Assembly: GCA_963693315.1 (NCBI GenBank) | Contig: OY856188.1 | Location: forward strand, 194,442,322-194,506,321 | Direction of reading: 5' to 3' | DNA length: 64,000 nt | Source of the DNA: Diogma glabrata | Taxonomy: Eukaryota > Arthropoda > Insecta > Diptera > Cylindrotomidae | Part shown: piece after piece, positions 11,366 through 22,584 of the stretch | Layout of the letters: each line of letters begins with the position of its first letter | How positions within the stretch are numbered: position 1 is the first letter of the stretch | Translations under genes and position numbers: made by a program | Notes under the pieces: generated by a model | What the model saw: only the letters and a program-made list of their open reading frames with translations | Told to the model about the DNA's origin: nothing | Database searches by the model: none

Positions 11366-12136
11366 CCACTCTCGACCCTATCCGAGCTACCCTCATATAC
11401 CCTGTATTAGCCAAAGGTTTTTGGTTATATTTTACGAAAAATGTGTTATTTGTGTATATTGCATCTAGTTGTCCTAGGACAAAAAATAAACAAATCTATA
11501 TTTCTATGCAAAACAAAAATCAAAGCTTGAATAGGAAATTTATTATTATTTGACAAAAAATTGAAATCGTTGCTAGAATTAAGTTTAGCACTGAAAAAAA
11601 TTGAAGTAATGACAACCTCATCTCGACGTTGGCAGTTTATTATTCAAACAAAGAAAAAATATTTTCAAACAATTTCACCGTGATTGTTAGTTAACTGCAC
11701 GTTAACATTTTCCTCATTTCCCACAACAGAATGAAACTTGTTTAAAATATAAAGTGTTATATCCAATATAACAGTAGTTGAATAAAGTTGATTACTATTT
11801 CCGTGAAAAAAATTTTTTTTGGCGATATAAGGCCAAATTGAATTAATGAATTTTTCTTTTTAAAATTGAAGTATTTGAGATTAATTTAACCATATTTTAT
11901 TTTCACATAAATATTACGTGTGATTGTCTCAACTACATCGTTCTATATTTGTACAGTTGTTGAAACAATTTCTAGTTCGATTCGCCATAACTGCCCGCAT
12001 GGTGAGGTTGAGACAACCGCATTTCGATTGGAAATATAATACTCGGACTAAAAATGGATTTTGGAACTCGGAAAATTAACCTTTTTACTCGTCGCAAAAT
12101 CCATCATATTTTGTCCTAATAACTATTATCATACGC
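11366..12136. other. AT-rich intergenic DNA
   Basis: A weak inverted similarity around AACCTCA...GCAGTT (about 11606 and 11990-12015) may be a decayed MITE. Nothing firmer is seen. Confidence 0.4.
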
Positions 12137-12191
12137 TATAAAATTTAGGAGAATTTATTTGCATAGCAACGTAAAGAACACAAATTAGCTA

Positions 12192-12312
12192 TTTATGTAC
12201 CTAGGGCGTTATGTAGGTTATTACGCCCGGAAAGCGACGTAATCTAGCCCGAGGGCCTCTGGCCCGAGGGATGGATGTCGCTTGATGGGCGTAATACCCA
12301 GTAACGCCAGTG
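12192..12312 (+). repeat. Structured 120-bp hairpin unit, copy 1
   Basis: GC-rich island in AT-rich DNA. GGCGTTATGTAGGTTATTACG... at one side mirrors ...CGTAATACCCAGTAACGCC at the other, giving imperfect arms of about 34 bp. AAGCGAC/GTCGCTT closes the inner stem, and the loop holds CCCGAGGG twice. An inverted copy lies at 16740-16870. A shorter relative (GGGCGTTATG...) lies at 12703-12745. Confidence 0.7.
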
Positions 12313-13386
12313 GTGCATACAAGATTTTATGCTTCACTTAATAAGCTAAAAACTAAGAAAGAATTTAATTTGTTAATCTATATTGATATGCAAACAAATA
12401 CAAATGTATCGTAGTATGCCAAGAAAATAACTATTTTGAAGTTTAAAATAAATATTTTTTGTTTGAACGTTGCTACGTAAACAAATTCTCCTAAATTTTG
12501 TAGCGTATGACAAAAACATTGTATGACGTTTAAAATAATTTGATAGTTTTGGAAATCTATATGAACAATTAATAACTAAAATGTTGCTAAACATTTTTAA
12601 GCAAATGTCAAAATCTTTTACTAGCTTAAATTCAATAAGAATTATTTACATTGTGTAGACAAAACCACAGTAAAAATAATTTTATTTAGTTTTTTAGCGT
12701 CTTAATAGCGGGCGTTATGAATTCATAATGCCCTCTCATAACGCCCCGGTTTTTATGAATGTGTTTATATATCGCGTATCCTAGACATTATAACAACTTT
12801 ATATTATTGTGAAGCATAAAATTATTTAAAACTTCAAAATATTTATTTTCTTGACATACTAGGATATATTTGTATTTTTGCATATAAATATAGACTAACA
12901 AATTAAATTTTCTTTCTAGTTTCTTAGTTTTTAGCTTATTATTATTATTATTATTATTATTTATTTCTCTCAAAAATATACAGATTTTAATATCCAATAA
13001 TACAATATAATAAACTTAACAATTAAACAAAAACAACTTAAAACATAAGCAAACTTTGAGAAAAAATTAGGGTCATTCTGTTGACTATAAGTCAAGTGAC
13101 GAATGAACCTTCATGTTAATAAAACTGAATGTGAGGTGCTTTGAAATTAATAGTGACTAAAGAATATAACAAATGTAAAATTATCTATTAATTATAGCAA
13201 TGGATTATTACATTATAAAGAATAACAAACGATACAAAAAAGAAAACGACGTTGTATAAAATCAAAAAGAAAAAAGCAAAAAACAAACAGCTTAATTATA
13301 AATATAAATAGGAGTTATGGGTAAAGAAAGAAAAATTATAGCACGCAAATATGTATTGCTAAGGAAGTAAATGAAGTTGCTAGTTA

Positions 13387-16314
13387 TTATTTGACTGTCT
13401 CAAATACAAATTCGACACTCTCTAGGTCAAAAAGCCACGTTTTCAATAATCTTAAGAAGGTTGTAAAGTTAGTTTCACTTTTCAAATCTCCAGGTAAAAG
13501 ATTTAATATTTTAGGTGCTGTATACAAAAAATATCGGCGAAACTTTTCGGATTTCGGAAAAGGCATAACCATCGACAAAATTGTTCTAAAATTGTACATG
13601 TCATCATTCCTAGGCCTACGATTTCCACTACGTAGAAAATGTACTCGAAGAACTCTGTAAATGTATAGATGACGTAGTGGTAAAATGCCGGACCGTTTGA
13701 AAAGTGGGAAAGAATGAACAAATCTATTTTTGGAATGCATTATACGAATCAAACTTTTTTGAGCAACTATAATGGGCCAAATATTAGACAAATATATTCC
13801 ACCCCAGCACACAACTCCATACTGAAGCCTTGACTGTATTAGTGAGTAGTATATGGTGGTCAGAATACTTGTAGGTACCAACCGATTCAGAAGATAAAAT
13901 TTACGAGTGTATAAACACATTTCCTTTTTCAACTTAGAAACATGTTGTTTAAAACTTAATTGAGTATCAATAATAATCCCCAGGTATTTAAATACGTTGA
14001 CTATTTCTATTTTATGACAGTTAGGATCTTTGGAGAAACCGCAGCTGCAATTATTTAGGTGGAAAAAAATATCAGTTTGATTAAGATTACTATTGGAATT
14101 CAGGTTGTTCACAAAATCGAAAAACATACATTTGGTCTTACTGCTTAAGATCATATGGTGCGCGGAAAACCAGTTAGAGAGAAGACAAAGATCAAAATTC
14201 ATATTCGCTATTAATTCCTCTCTATTGTTTCCAAAGTAACCGAGTGCAACATCGTCAGCAAAAGCAAAAGGCTTACCTTTGAATTCAAGGTTGAATAGAG
14301 AATTAATATAGATAAGAAATAAAATGGGTCCAAGTACCGAACCTTGTGGAACACCCATGTTGATAATGTTGTTGGAACTGTGAGTGTTACCAATTTTGAC
14401 ACATTGTAAACGATTTTTCAAATAAGATTCAAACCACTTTAGGGCAGTACCTCGGAAACCGGCTACCCTTAGTTTTTCTAATAGCAGCTCATGCATTACT
14501 AAATCAAAAGCCTTAGTCATATCGATGAATAAGGCTGCCGTTTTTTTCTTATTATTAATTGAATTGTGAATCAAATTCAGAAATGCCAATAGACCATCTT
14601 CCGTGCTTAAATTTTGTCTGAAACCAAATTGAGCTTCGTTGAAAAACTTATGCTTGTTCAAAAATTTCAGCATGCGATTTTTTACCACTTTTTCCAATAA
14701 TTTAGAAAAAACAGACAGCATAGAAATTGGCCGGTAATTTGTTGGATCTGTTGGATCACCCTTTTTAAATAGTGGAATTACTATTGCTTTCTTAAGAGGT
14801 TCAGGGAAAATCCCTGTATTCAAGCTTGTATCAAATAAGTATTTTAAAACAGGTATAATCTTTGGCGCAACATTTTTAACTATAAAATTACTAATATTAT
14901 CAGGACCCATAGAAAAGGAATTATCAAGTTCATTTATCAACGAGCTTATTTCATGTTCCGTTGTTGCGAAAAAAACACAAGAGCTAGAAATATGCTTAGA
15001 ATGGACACAATTTGAAGGGATACGTTGACAAGAGCCATTGTTCATAACATGGGACTGCGAAATTTCGATTGGAATGTTCATAAAGAAGTCTTTCATATGA
15101 TTGGCTATTAACATTTCATCAACCAAAATATTGTCATCATTTAATTTTAGTTTATCAATATATGAGGTGGAGCGTTGGTTACCCAAAAGACCATCAATCA
15201 AAGCCCATTGTTTCTTAGGATCTTTTTTACAATGTTCAAATTTGTTCATATAAAACAATTCCTTCGCCAGAACGATTTTTGACTGTAGCTTTTTATTAAA
15301 ATTTTTAAACTTTTGTACTAATTTAATGTTCTTAGGGTGTAATTTCAACTTACGAGATAGCTTGTTTTTGTAATTGGCCATCCTTATAATGTCATATGTA
15401 ATCCAGGGTTGAATTTTAAAAACATTATTATGATTAGGAGCGAAGGTTACAGTAGCTTTAGAGATGTGAGAATTAAAAGTGGATACAAAGTTATGATATG
15501 CAGCAGAGACATCATTCTCTAAGTAAACCCCGTTCCATGTTTCCAGATCAAGCAGAGAATTTAATTTTAGGATATCAATTTTGGTTTTTGCGATAGAGGC
15601 TGGGCCATTATCAATTTTAGAATTGCCATTTGTATCTGAAATGGTTAAATTAAGAAGCACATGATCAGAAATATTAGCGTGTATAGTTGAAGCAAACATA
15701 GAGACGGGAAAATTGCGGTCTTTTCTTGAAAATATTTGATCAATACAAGTCTTAGATTCATTCACAAGTCTTGTAGGCTCATTTATAATAGATTCTAAAC
15801 CATTTTCAGCCATCAGCATCAAATAATTGAAAGAGCTAGGAGAATCCTCCAAAATATTTATATTAAAATCACCGACAATAATTAAATTTTTATTGGCAAT
15901 ACTAGTTAATACGTGTTTGAAGTCAGATAAGAAATCCGCTATTGTATAAGCATGTAGGCGATAAACACAAAGTAATGTGAGCGGGTGATTGTTCCAGTTA
16001 AAACTAATTTGAATTGTATCGGCTGATACGATATTATGAATTGATCCACAGAATTTTATAGAATCGCATACAAAGACAAGAACACCACCGGCTCTCTGGG
16101 CATCATTACATTTATAGTAAGACGAAAATCCAGGGATATTATAACTAGCAACTTCATTTTCCTTAACCCAAATTTCTGTCAAAACAATGATATTAGGCTT
16201 TAGCTGCAATGCTGCAATTTGACAACAAAATGATTCAAAATTCTTTCCCATACTCCTTATATTCTGTACAATAATGCTTAAATCCAAGTAGCTATCGTTC
16301 AAATTCTTCTTCAT
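13387..16314 (-). CDS. LINE ORF2: apurinic endonuclease and reverse transcriptase, 975 aa
   Basis: A single uninterrupted frame from ATG at 16314. Residues about 1-225 are an endonuclease/exonuclease/phosphatase-fold nuclease: the start has QNIRSM, then LTEIWV near residue 47, IIVGDFNI in the middle, and SDHVLL at the end. Reverse transcriptase follows at about 450-750: PLFKKGDPTDPTNYRPIS, FIDMTKAFDLV, MGVPQGSVLGPILFLIYIN and the catalytic FADD near residue 686. The C-terminal region has no RNase H. The enzyme would nick target DNA and prime cDNA synthesis from it. Length is normal for the group. Whether it is expressed cannot be judged; the element has lost its 5' end. Confidence 0.9.
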   Translation of the reverse strand: MKKNLNDSYLDLSIIVQNIRSMGKNFESFCCQIAALQLKPNIIVLTEIWVKENEVASYNIPGFSSYYKCNDAQRAGGVLVFVCDSIKFCGSIHNIVSADTIQISFNWNNHPLTLLCVYRLHAYTIADFLSDFKHVLTSIANKNLIIVGDFNINILEDSPSSFNYLMLMAENGLESIINEPTRLVNESKTCIDQIFSRKDRNFPVSMFASTIHANISDHVLLNLTISDTNGNSKIDNGPASIAKTKIDILKLNSLLDLETWNGVYLENDVSAAYHNFVSTFNSHISKATVTFAPNHNNVFKIQPWITYDIIRMANYKNKLSRKLKLHPKNIKLVQKFKNFNKKLQSKIVLAKELFYMNKFEHCKKDPKKQWALIDGLLGNQRSTSYIDKLKLNDDNILVDEMLIANHMKDFFMNIPIEISQSHVMNNGSCQRIPSNCVHSKHISSSCVFFATTEHEISSLINELDNSFSMGPDNISNFIVKNVAPKIIPVLKYLFDTSLNTGIFPEPLKKAIVIPLFKKGDPTDPTNYRPISMLSVFSKLLEKVVKNRMLKFLNKHKFFNEAQFGFRQNLSTEDGLLAFLNLIHNSINNKKKTAALFIDMTKAFDLVMHELLLEKLRVAGFRGTALKWFESYLKNRLQCVKIGNTHSSNNIINMGVPQGSVLGPILFLIYINSLFNLEFKGKPFAFADDVALGYFGNNREELIANMNFDLCLLSNWFSAHHMILSSKTKCMFFDFVNNLNSNSNLNQTDIFFHLNNCSCGFSKDPNCHKIEIVNVFKYLGIIIDTQLSFKQHVSKLKKEMCLYTRKFYLLNRLVPTSILTTIYYSLIQSRLQYGVVCWGGIYLSNIWPIIVAQKSLIRIMHSKNRFVHSFPLFKRSGILPLRHLYIYRVLRVHFLRSGNRRPRNDDMYNFRTILSMVMPFPKSEKFRRYFLYTAPKILNLLPGDLKSETNFTTFLRLLKTWLFDLESVEFVFETVK

Positions 16315-16475
16315 ATCGAATCAGATCTAAAATGTATACAAATAAAAAATAATAATGAAATATAGAGATGAAAATAAACCATTGATAAAAACCGAGTTAA
16401 TAAAGTAGTAACTAAATTAAATTTGATACAATGAAACAATACAAAAAAAGTTAAATTAAAAGAAAAATTATTGTT

Positions 16476-16716
16476 TTAAAGTTTGTTAAGATCCGCCAAT
16501 TTGTTTATATACAAAACCTTTTCACCATCATCTTTACGAACCATGATTGTCGCATCGCGAATCCAAATATATTTGTAATTTTTTTCCTTTTTAACCCTCT
16601 TAGTAGCATTTAAAAGATGTTTTTTGAAAGAAGTAAGGCTTTCGTTGATAAATATTTTAGCATTTTTATCATAGCCAAGTTGAACTAAATTGGCTCCAAT
16701 ACTTTTATTCCTTTTT
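16476..16716 (-). pseudogene. C-terminal remnant of LINE ORF1
   Basis: About 75 codons ending in TAA at 16476-16478. The order of motifs (GYDKNAKIFINE, then LLNATKRVKKE, YKYIWIRDATIMVRKDD, then YINKLADLNKL) is that of the C-terminal domain found in ORF1 proteins of CR1-like LINEs and in baculovirus FP-type proteins. ORF1 ends 161 nt before ORF2. The upstream part is missing where the foldback sequence resumes at 16722. Confidence 0.75.
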
Positions 16717-16739
16717 CGCCAATTTTATTAAGTGAAGCA

Positions 16740-16870
16740 TAAAATCTTGTATGCACCACTGGCGTTACTGGGTATTAAGCCCATCAAGCGACATCCATCT
16801 CTCAGGTCAGAGGTCCTCGGCTTAGATTACGACGCTTTCCGGGCGTAATAACCTGCATAACGCCCTTGGT
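16740..16870 (-). repeat. Structured hairpin unit, inverted copy 2
   Basis: Inverted, diverged copy of the unit at 12192-12312. The stem blocks (TGGCGTTACTGGGTATTA and GGGCGTAATAACCTGCATAA) and the AGCGAC/GACGCT inner stem are kept, while the CCCGAGGG loop is mutated. Confidence 0.7.
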
Positions 16871-16912
16871 ACATTATGCTAATTTCATAAATTTCTTTCT
16901 AACTGATTCTAA

Positions 16913-17265
16913 ACTAAAAAAAACGGACGTTAGATGTAGTATTTGTGCCTTTGATACTTCCTCAGGGCAGTACCTGTTAGCGACTAGAAGTTAGCGAAAA
17001 CGTCGGTTTCGTTGAGCTGCTAACTCAGAACAACTCCCTACCTCTGGTGATAAAACCTTAGATAAGGGAAAAATGCAAAATTAACAAGGTTAGAATTTGT
17101 GACATTCCTGTGGCACTTCCTCTGAAACTTTCACTTCAGTCTGCAGCCCTAGATACCAGTCGTTCTATATCCATGCGTAGGGCGCCCAACATGAGGCTCA
17201 AACCCGTGACCCTGAGATTAAGGAGTCTCGATTAAGGAAGCGCTCCATGAGCGAGCACGACCCAA
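16913..17265 (-). mobile_element. tRNA-Lys(CTT)-derived SINE candidate
   Basis: Read on the minus strand from about 17265, the sequence has a D-arm (CTCGCTCATGGAG), an anticodon arm with CTCCTTAATCTCAGGG, a T-arm with ACGGGTTTGAGCCT (B box), and an acceptor-like TTGGGCG near 17183. This is the layout of tRNA-Lys with anticodon CTT, with an insertion in the anticodon arm. About 260 bp of unrelated body follow, ending in a T-run near 16915. It could instead be a tRNA pseudogene with chance flank. Confidence 0.55.
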
Positions 17266-17289
17266 TTAAATAGAGCGATTCCGCAGACG

Positions 17290-18252
17290 CAGTGTTCCTG
17301 TAAATCTGGAACGAGTAGCATTCCACTACGACCCGGAAATAGATTATTTTGCCGACCAATCCGTAACGATTGGAGAAGTGACAACCATTTGTAAAGCAAT
17401 AAAATACAGCGGTGAATCTACTGGATTATGTTGTGCTGGTGGTAAAGTAAAATTGCAACAATTGTTCCCTTCAGCGTGTTTTTACGGACATAGAACAACA
17501 GTTCAGAAACCATAATTGGCAGAGTGAACGTGCAATATTGGCGGCCAAAAATAAAGATGTCGATGATCTCAATGCAACCATAATTTTATTCCCGGAGAGT
17601 TGTTTTCTTACAAATTAGTTGACACAGTTACAAACCAGGATGACGTCGTCAACTATCCCACAGAGTTTTGAAATTCCCTGGATTTCCTTGGACTACCACC
17701 TCACAATTTACAATTTAAAGTAGGATCAGTTGTGATTATGCTGCGTAACATTAATCAACCTCGACCGTGCAATGGAATGATACTGGCTGTAAAAAAGCTA
17801 ATGAATAACGTCATCGAGGCCAAGATCATCAAGGGAAAATACAAAGGAGAGGATGTCTTGATCCCGCGTATACCGATGATTCCAACGGATTTGCCATTCG
17901 ATTTTAAGCGTCTACAATTTCCTGTCGTCTGGCTATGCAACGACCATAAATAAATCGCAAGGCCAGTCGTTGAAAGTTTGCGGAATCAGCTTGGAGTTTC
18001 ACTGTTTCGCGCATGGGCGATTGTTTCGCGCATGGGCAATTATGCGTCGCGTGTTCGCGAGTCGGAAAACCATCATCTTTATATATTTACCCACCGCAAA
18101 AAAGACAAAAAATAAAGTACATCGGAAAGCCTTAAATTGATTAAGGGTATAACTGTGTTGCATTTAATGAAGATAAAACTTTTGTATTAAGTTTGGACCA
18201 TATTTTTCAAAAATATATGTAGGTGATACGAAGTTCACCGGGTGTCATCTAG
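17290..18252 (+). mobile_element. Helitron remnant: Rep start fused to helicase end
   Basis: 17300-17515 encodes the start of a Helitron Rep/helicase protein (HYDPEIDYFADQ, then GLCCAGGKVKL). From about 17525 the frame jumps to the far C-terminal end of a Pif1-type helicase (GLPPHNLQFKVGSVVIMLRN and VLIPRIPMIPTDLPF, then the INKSQGQSL and VACSRV motifs broken by frameshifts). The region between, more than 1000 codons in intact elements, is deleted. The 3' end TTCACCGGGTGTCATCTAG|T gives the CTAG terminus at 18249-18252 next to T, as Helitrons have. The 5' TC end was not located. Confidence 0.8.
17732..17953 (+). pseudogene. Helitron helicase C-terminal fragment
   Basis: A 73-codon open piece of the Pif1-family helicase tail, with the DNA-contact region ending in PTDLPFDFKRLQFPV. 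A small deletion then shifts the frame, so the next conserved box is read in another frame and TAA follows. Non-functional. Confidence 0.75.
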
Positions 18253-18261
18253 TTAAGAATA

Positions 18262-18480
18262 AAAATGTAAATCCAAATTCTGAATCGAACCAAACTAAAT
18301 TCTGAATCGAACCAAACCAAACCGAACCAAACTTAAACCAAAACCAAAAAATTATACAATCTTTAAACCAAAAAAAAGTTTTGAAATATCAAGAAACCGA
18401 AACCAAACCAAAAACCATAACAAAAATTTGTTATTAAACTAAAACCGAATCAACTAAAAGAATCTTTGGTTTCCATCTCT
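18262..18480. repeat. Degenerate AACC(A/G) simple repeat
   Basis: Directly after the Helitron end, 220 bp are built from AACCAAA, AACCGAA and TCTGAATCGAACC units. Confidence 0.7.
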
Positions 18481-20885
18481 GACTCTCCTAAAAGGTTAAA
18501 TCAAGATTTTTTACCCAGAAAAAATAATATTACGTGGAATGTTTAGCAGGCTTACCAACTATTACACAACATAAACCCAAATAAATTTTATGCAAAGCCG
18601 AAGATTTCATTTAATTTCCATAAATTCGATAAACAGCATCAAAGTTATAAAATATGAAGGGCCTTAAAACGTCCCACTCCGAGGTGTTAAAACTTTATTC
18701 TATGGGATGGGTTTAGTATAGATAGTCCACTTAATAAGCCGGAAAAGTGGTGGAACAGCACCGATTATAAAACTATTTTTTCCCTGTATTCCTTGGACCT
18801 TCTGGAACATTCATCACCACTGGGCACTGACTCCTGCATCACCTCGAAAATGAAAAAGGCGTTTGTCCCCTGCCAAAGCACCTCAAATAGTAATAGTGAT
18901 AATTTTTTTTAAGTTAAAATTTCACATCGGAAGTTGTTTCTCGAGGGTGTTCGGGCTGCGGATTTCGAATTCGAGATCCAAAAGCAAGCGACTCTCAAAA
19001 CCACTCCAAGAAGTGGCAGTGGTATAAAACATTTTGTATCGGATATTGTCTTTCGGGCGGTTTTCAGGGTTGCTGATCAGTGACCACAAATCCAAAGTCC
19101 AATTAAAAAAATTCAACCTCACAATAATGTAAGCTTATAATTTATAAATATAATTGACATCAATCAATCAGAGTCGTATTCGAGAATTGCAGATGCAGGA
19201 TTGATGGGTCCTTTATAGTAACTTTTATTTTGTTTAATTTTCGTTAACAGGGCAAACCACTGTAGTGTCAGTAGTCCTATTTTGCATCCATAAACCTTTT
19301 CGGCTAAGGTGGTTCTATCATTTGTATGGGCAAGACACCATCGATTAATTTCTAACCCCAATCAAATGAATTTAATGTTGCGGTTCTGAATTTGCTAATA
19401 ACCCTATCCAACAGTTCACTTGATAGTAAACTCTTTGCAAATATTTTCGGAAACCGATAGCAGAGGGAGGCAATGTGTCTATGTCAACTGTATTTTTTTT
19501 GTTGATTTAATGTTCTTTGTATTTTGTGTAGCAGGATAGTCAAAAGGAACCACCTTAAACGGAATAACAGAATTACGCCAAACTGGTTCATGGAGCATAA
19601 CTACAGTGGAAATAAAACAATTGTGGCTTATTTACATCGTAAATATAGTTAAGCTTTTTATTGACAATCTAATAATGGAAGAATCATGTTTATAATTTTA
19701 TCTTAGCATTTTTATAATTAGACACAGTTAGATAAGAACAGTTCCGTAAACGAAGGAGATATGGTATGTATTATTATATGAAGAATCGAAATCAAAATAA
19801 TTCGAAGGTTTAATTAAAAAACCACCGTTTACCGCCACTCAGCCACTGTAAAACAAATCATTTCTGATCTTGGTTTTTGTGTTATTTAGATTGTTATCAA
19901 CTATTACCCAATATTATTACATAATTAATAATTTTTAAAAAAAATCGCCCATCATTCAAATTTAACTTAAATGTTATGCAAATTTCCAATAATAATTACA
20001 CGAAAAAAATAATTAATCAAACACCGCAAGAAATACGAAAAATTTAAAATTCAATTTTTTTTTCAAGGTAGTTTTGGGCTAATTTCAATACGTAATAATG
20101 ACGTCAAGACTAAAATCGATTTGATTGGACAAAAATAACACACCCACAGAACGCATACTCGTTTATGAACAATCAGCAGATATAAAATATTCAATAGTAG
20201 TTTTGATTACAGTTATATTATTACGTTACGTATATTTATGATAAAAAGTTGAATATAATTTAATCTAAACAAATGTACATATTACATATATTCTTTCCTT
20301 AGAAAAAAAATTAGGATTTATATAAAAAGTAACTTACAGTTATTGTTGATTAACACTGAAAACACGTGTTTTTATGACTTTTTAGTTTTTATGTTGAAAT
20401 AAAAAATAAAAACCAAATGAACAATTTTGGTTTTTATTAACCGCAAAACTATTTGCGTAACACAAATAAGTATATACACACTAAAATTTAATTAAATTAA
20501 AATAAAACTAAAAATACAGTTACCGTTTACTGTCAAAAACAAAACTTATTATTTCATTATATGTAAATTTTAAATCACAAAAACATTATAAAATTTCGAA
20601 TGTTATTATTATTGTAGAAACACATTTAATTGTTTAAATTAATTAAATAAATTTAAAGAGCAAGTTTTAATGGCAGATAATGATTTAACTTTTAAATGTT
20701 ATGCTTTGTTTTGTTATGTCTGCCGGAAAATGTTTAAATGAGCTTCGTTTTGATTTGATTCAGTTTACATTTTCCATGTATCATGGATTTTTGATTTCAT
20801 TAGAACGAGATGAGTGAATATTTGACTGTTTCTCTCTTTTAATTTCCCTCATTTGAATTTAGATGAGGAAAATTGATTTCATTCA
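18481..20885. other. Intergenic DNA without recognised genes
   Basis: 2.4 kb with short frames only. Slightly GC-richer islands near 18700-18880 and 19160-19360 have broken frames and no motif I recognise. No splice-consistent exons were found. Confidence 0.45.
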
Positions 20886-21381
20886 TACTAAGTTTACACC
20901 AGTATCTAATTTGCTACGTATCAAATTTGCTAGCCCTTTTCACCATCATACTTTTTAAATTTGATACGTTGATGTAAACTCTTATTAATTAGGTATGACA
21001 TATTAATTTTTAGCGCGTCCTTTTTATTGTTAATTTTTTGGTTAGGAAAAAATAATTTCCATATATTTTTTTATAAAAAACTGAAAACATTTATTATATT
21101 AATGCTAAAATTTATTTTACTTTTAATATCAGCAAAAAAATCACATCAAACATAAATATATATTTATAAAATAAGTTGATTTATTTTTATTTTAAAAGTC
21201 ATACCTAATTTTAGTGTTCACACCGTAAAAATAATACCTATTTGCTACGTGCCTAATTTGATACGTAGCAAATCATCCTACCAAATATTTGGTACGTACT
21301 TTTTTGATAACTGTTTACATCGACCATAGTCGACCTAATAAGTATAGTATGTACCTATTAGATCCAGGTGTAAACTTAGTA
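20886..21381. mobile_element. MITE, about 496 bp
   Basis: Ends TACTAAGTTTACACC and GGTGTAAACTTAGTA are perfect inverse complements, extended by GTATCTAAT against ATTAGATC. TCA flanks both sides if the ends are taken at TACTA and TAGTA, or TA if at CTAAG and CTTAG. Inner inverted blocks (AATTAGGTATGAC near 20990, GTCATACCTAATT near 21200) make it fold as a whole. No coding capacity; superfamily uncertain. Confidence 0.7.
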
Positions 21382-22584
21382 TCATTTACAATAATTTAAC
21401 GAATATGAGGGGAAAAGAATATTTTGTATCGTTGGGGTTGCTATTTAACCCAAATCGTAGCTAACATCATGTCTTACTGTTCAATACTGTTCTTTCAATA
21501 ACTAGGATATATTAAAATAGTAGATCCACCTTGGTTCTAAATGCACATCAAGAAAGAAACTTACTTTCTTGGTCTAGTATTTTGTATTATTTCAAATTTT
21601 GAATGCGTTTGAATTCACAGACTTTATGTATTATTCGGCATGTTCTCTTTTCGTAGTTAGTATTTTTTTCTATGGCCACAGGTAACATCGTCAAGAAGTA
21701 GGTTTGCAACTGTAAAATTTGTAAACTAAAAACTGCGAATGTATTTACGATCGTTTTTTTGTTCATTTAAATTGTAAGACAAAAAGCACCAAAAATAAAA
21801 TTTATTGGAGGAGCATGCGCGCCATATGTTAAACAAACGACGCAAAATTTGAAGTTACGGTAAATACATATATAAATATATGTATATAACCTGTACCGGT
21901 ATATTATAGTTCGTGGGTTGTATAATTTGTTGTATGTGTATTTACGTAGTAATATATTTTTATTTTATTTAAAAATTGTTTTAATTATATTTTTTATTTA
22001 CTTTCTCTATTTGTTAGTCTTTTTAATACATCGTTTTTGCTTTAGTTCAACCAAATCCAAATTAGATTTTATTTGTATAGATTTATATCCACTTTTGAAA
22101 AGCAGTTGCTTAAAGAGATGTTAAATGTAGGGTAGGTATGTAGCAAACCTGAGATTAGAACCAACCAAACGAATTGAATTTGTTAAACTTTTGAATTTCG
22201 CCGCCCTAAAAAAAATTACGGCAGTTCTTCGGTATCTATTCTTCACCACAATGTCTAATTCTATTAGAGTTTTTTTACGAACGAATAATTGTCAAGTTTA
22301 AATCATTATTAGGGTTAAATAAATAAACATTTTAGTTTATTTGAGAACACAACAAAAATAAATCTCATAACTCATTTTAACCCCATTTTTTTTATTTATT
22401 TATGCTGCAAATACTCAGTCGATGTCAGCACTAGAAGTTATTTCATTAGCTCAAACAATTTTTGGGTAAAAATAAAACCCTATCCAAAGTCGCCAAGCTT
22501 AACTTCTGCTTGCCTTTTGGGATTGAGATACCAACAAATAGGTAACTTAATAAGTAAGAATGGAGTAAATTAGAAAAGGTACAA
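21382..22584. other. AT-rich intergenic DNA
   Basis: No supported gene, RNA or terminal repeat. A hydrophobic frame around 21918-22124 reflects T-rich sequence. Confidence 0.4.

Larger units (their letters stand above)
12939..16721 (-). mobile_element. Non-LTR retrotransposon (CR1/Jockey group), 5'-truncated, ORF2 intact
   Basis: On the minus strand: the end of ORF1, then ORF2, then a 3' UTR ending in a (TAA)n tail at 12939-12965. Its insertion point is exact, because the uninterrupted target can be read from the inverted copy at 12330-12345; the bases TTATTA are repeated at both ends. The element lacks most of ORF1. Endonuclease plus RT without RNase H, and a simple-repeat tail, fit the CR1/Jockey assemblage. 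I do not name the family. Confidence 0.85.
12137..16890. mobile_element. Compound foldback element split by a LINE
   Basis: Left arm about 12190-12470. The right arm is its inverted copy, but in two pieces: 12815-12940 and 16722-16880. Between them lies the LINE at 12939-16721. An inner inverted pair (12137-12185 and 12468-12515, sharing CTCCTAAATTTTGTAGCG and its complement) shows further nesting. With the LINE removed the element is about 1 kb and almost a palindrome. Arms are roughly 85 percent identical by eye. Confidence 0.7.

Noticed and set aside
11590..12030. MITE with AACCTCA...GCAGTT ends
   Set aside because: Inverted similarity is too weak and no target duplication is visible.
17175..17270. 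Functional tRNA-Lys gene
   Set aside because: Arms are mismatched and an insertion disrupts the anticodon arm; better explained as a SINE head or pseudogene.
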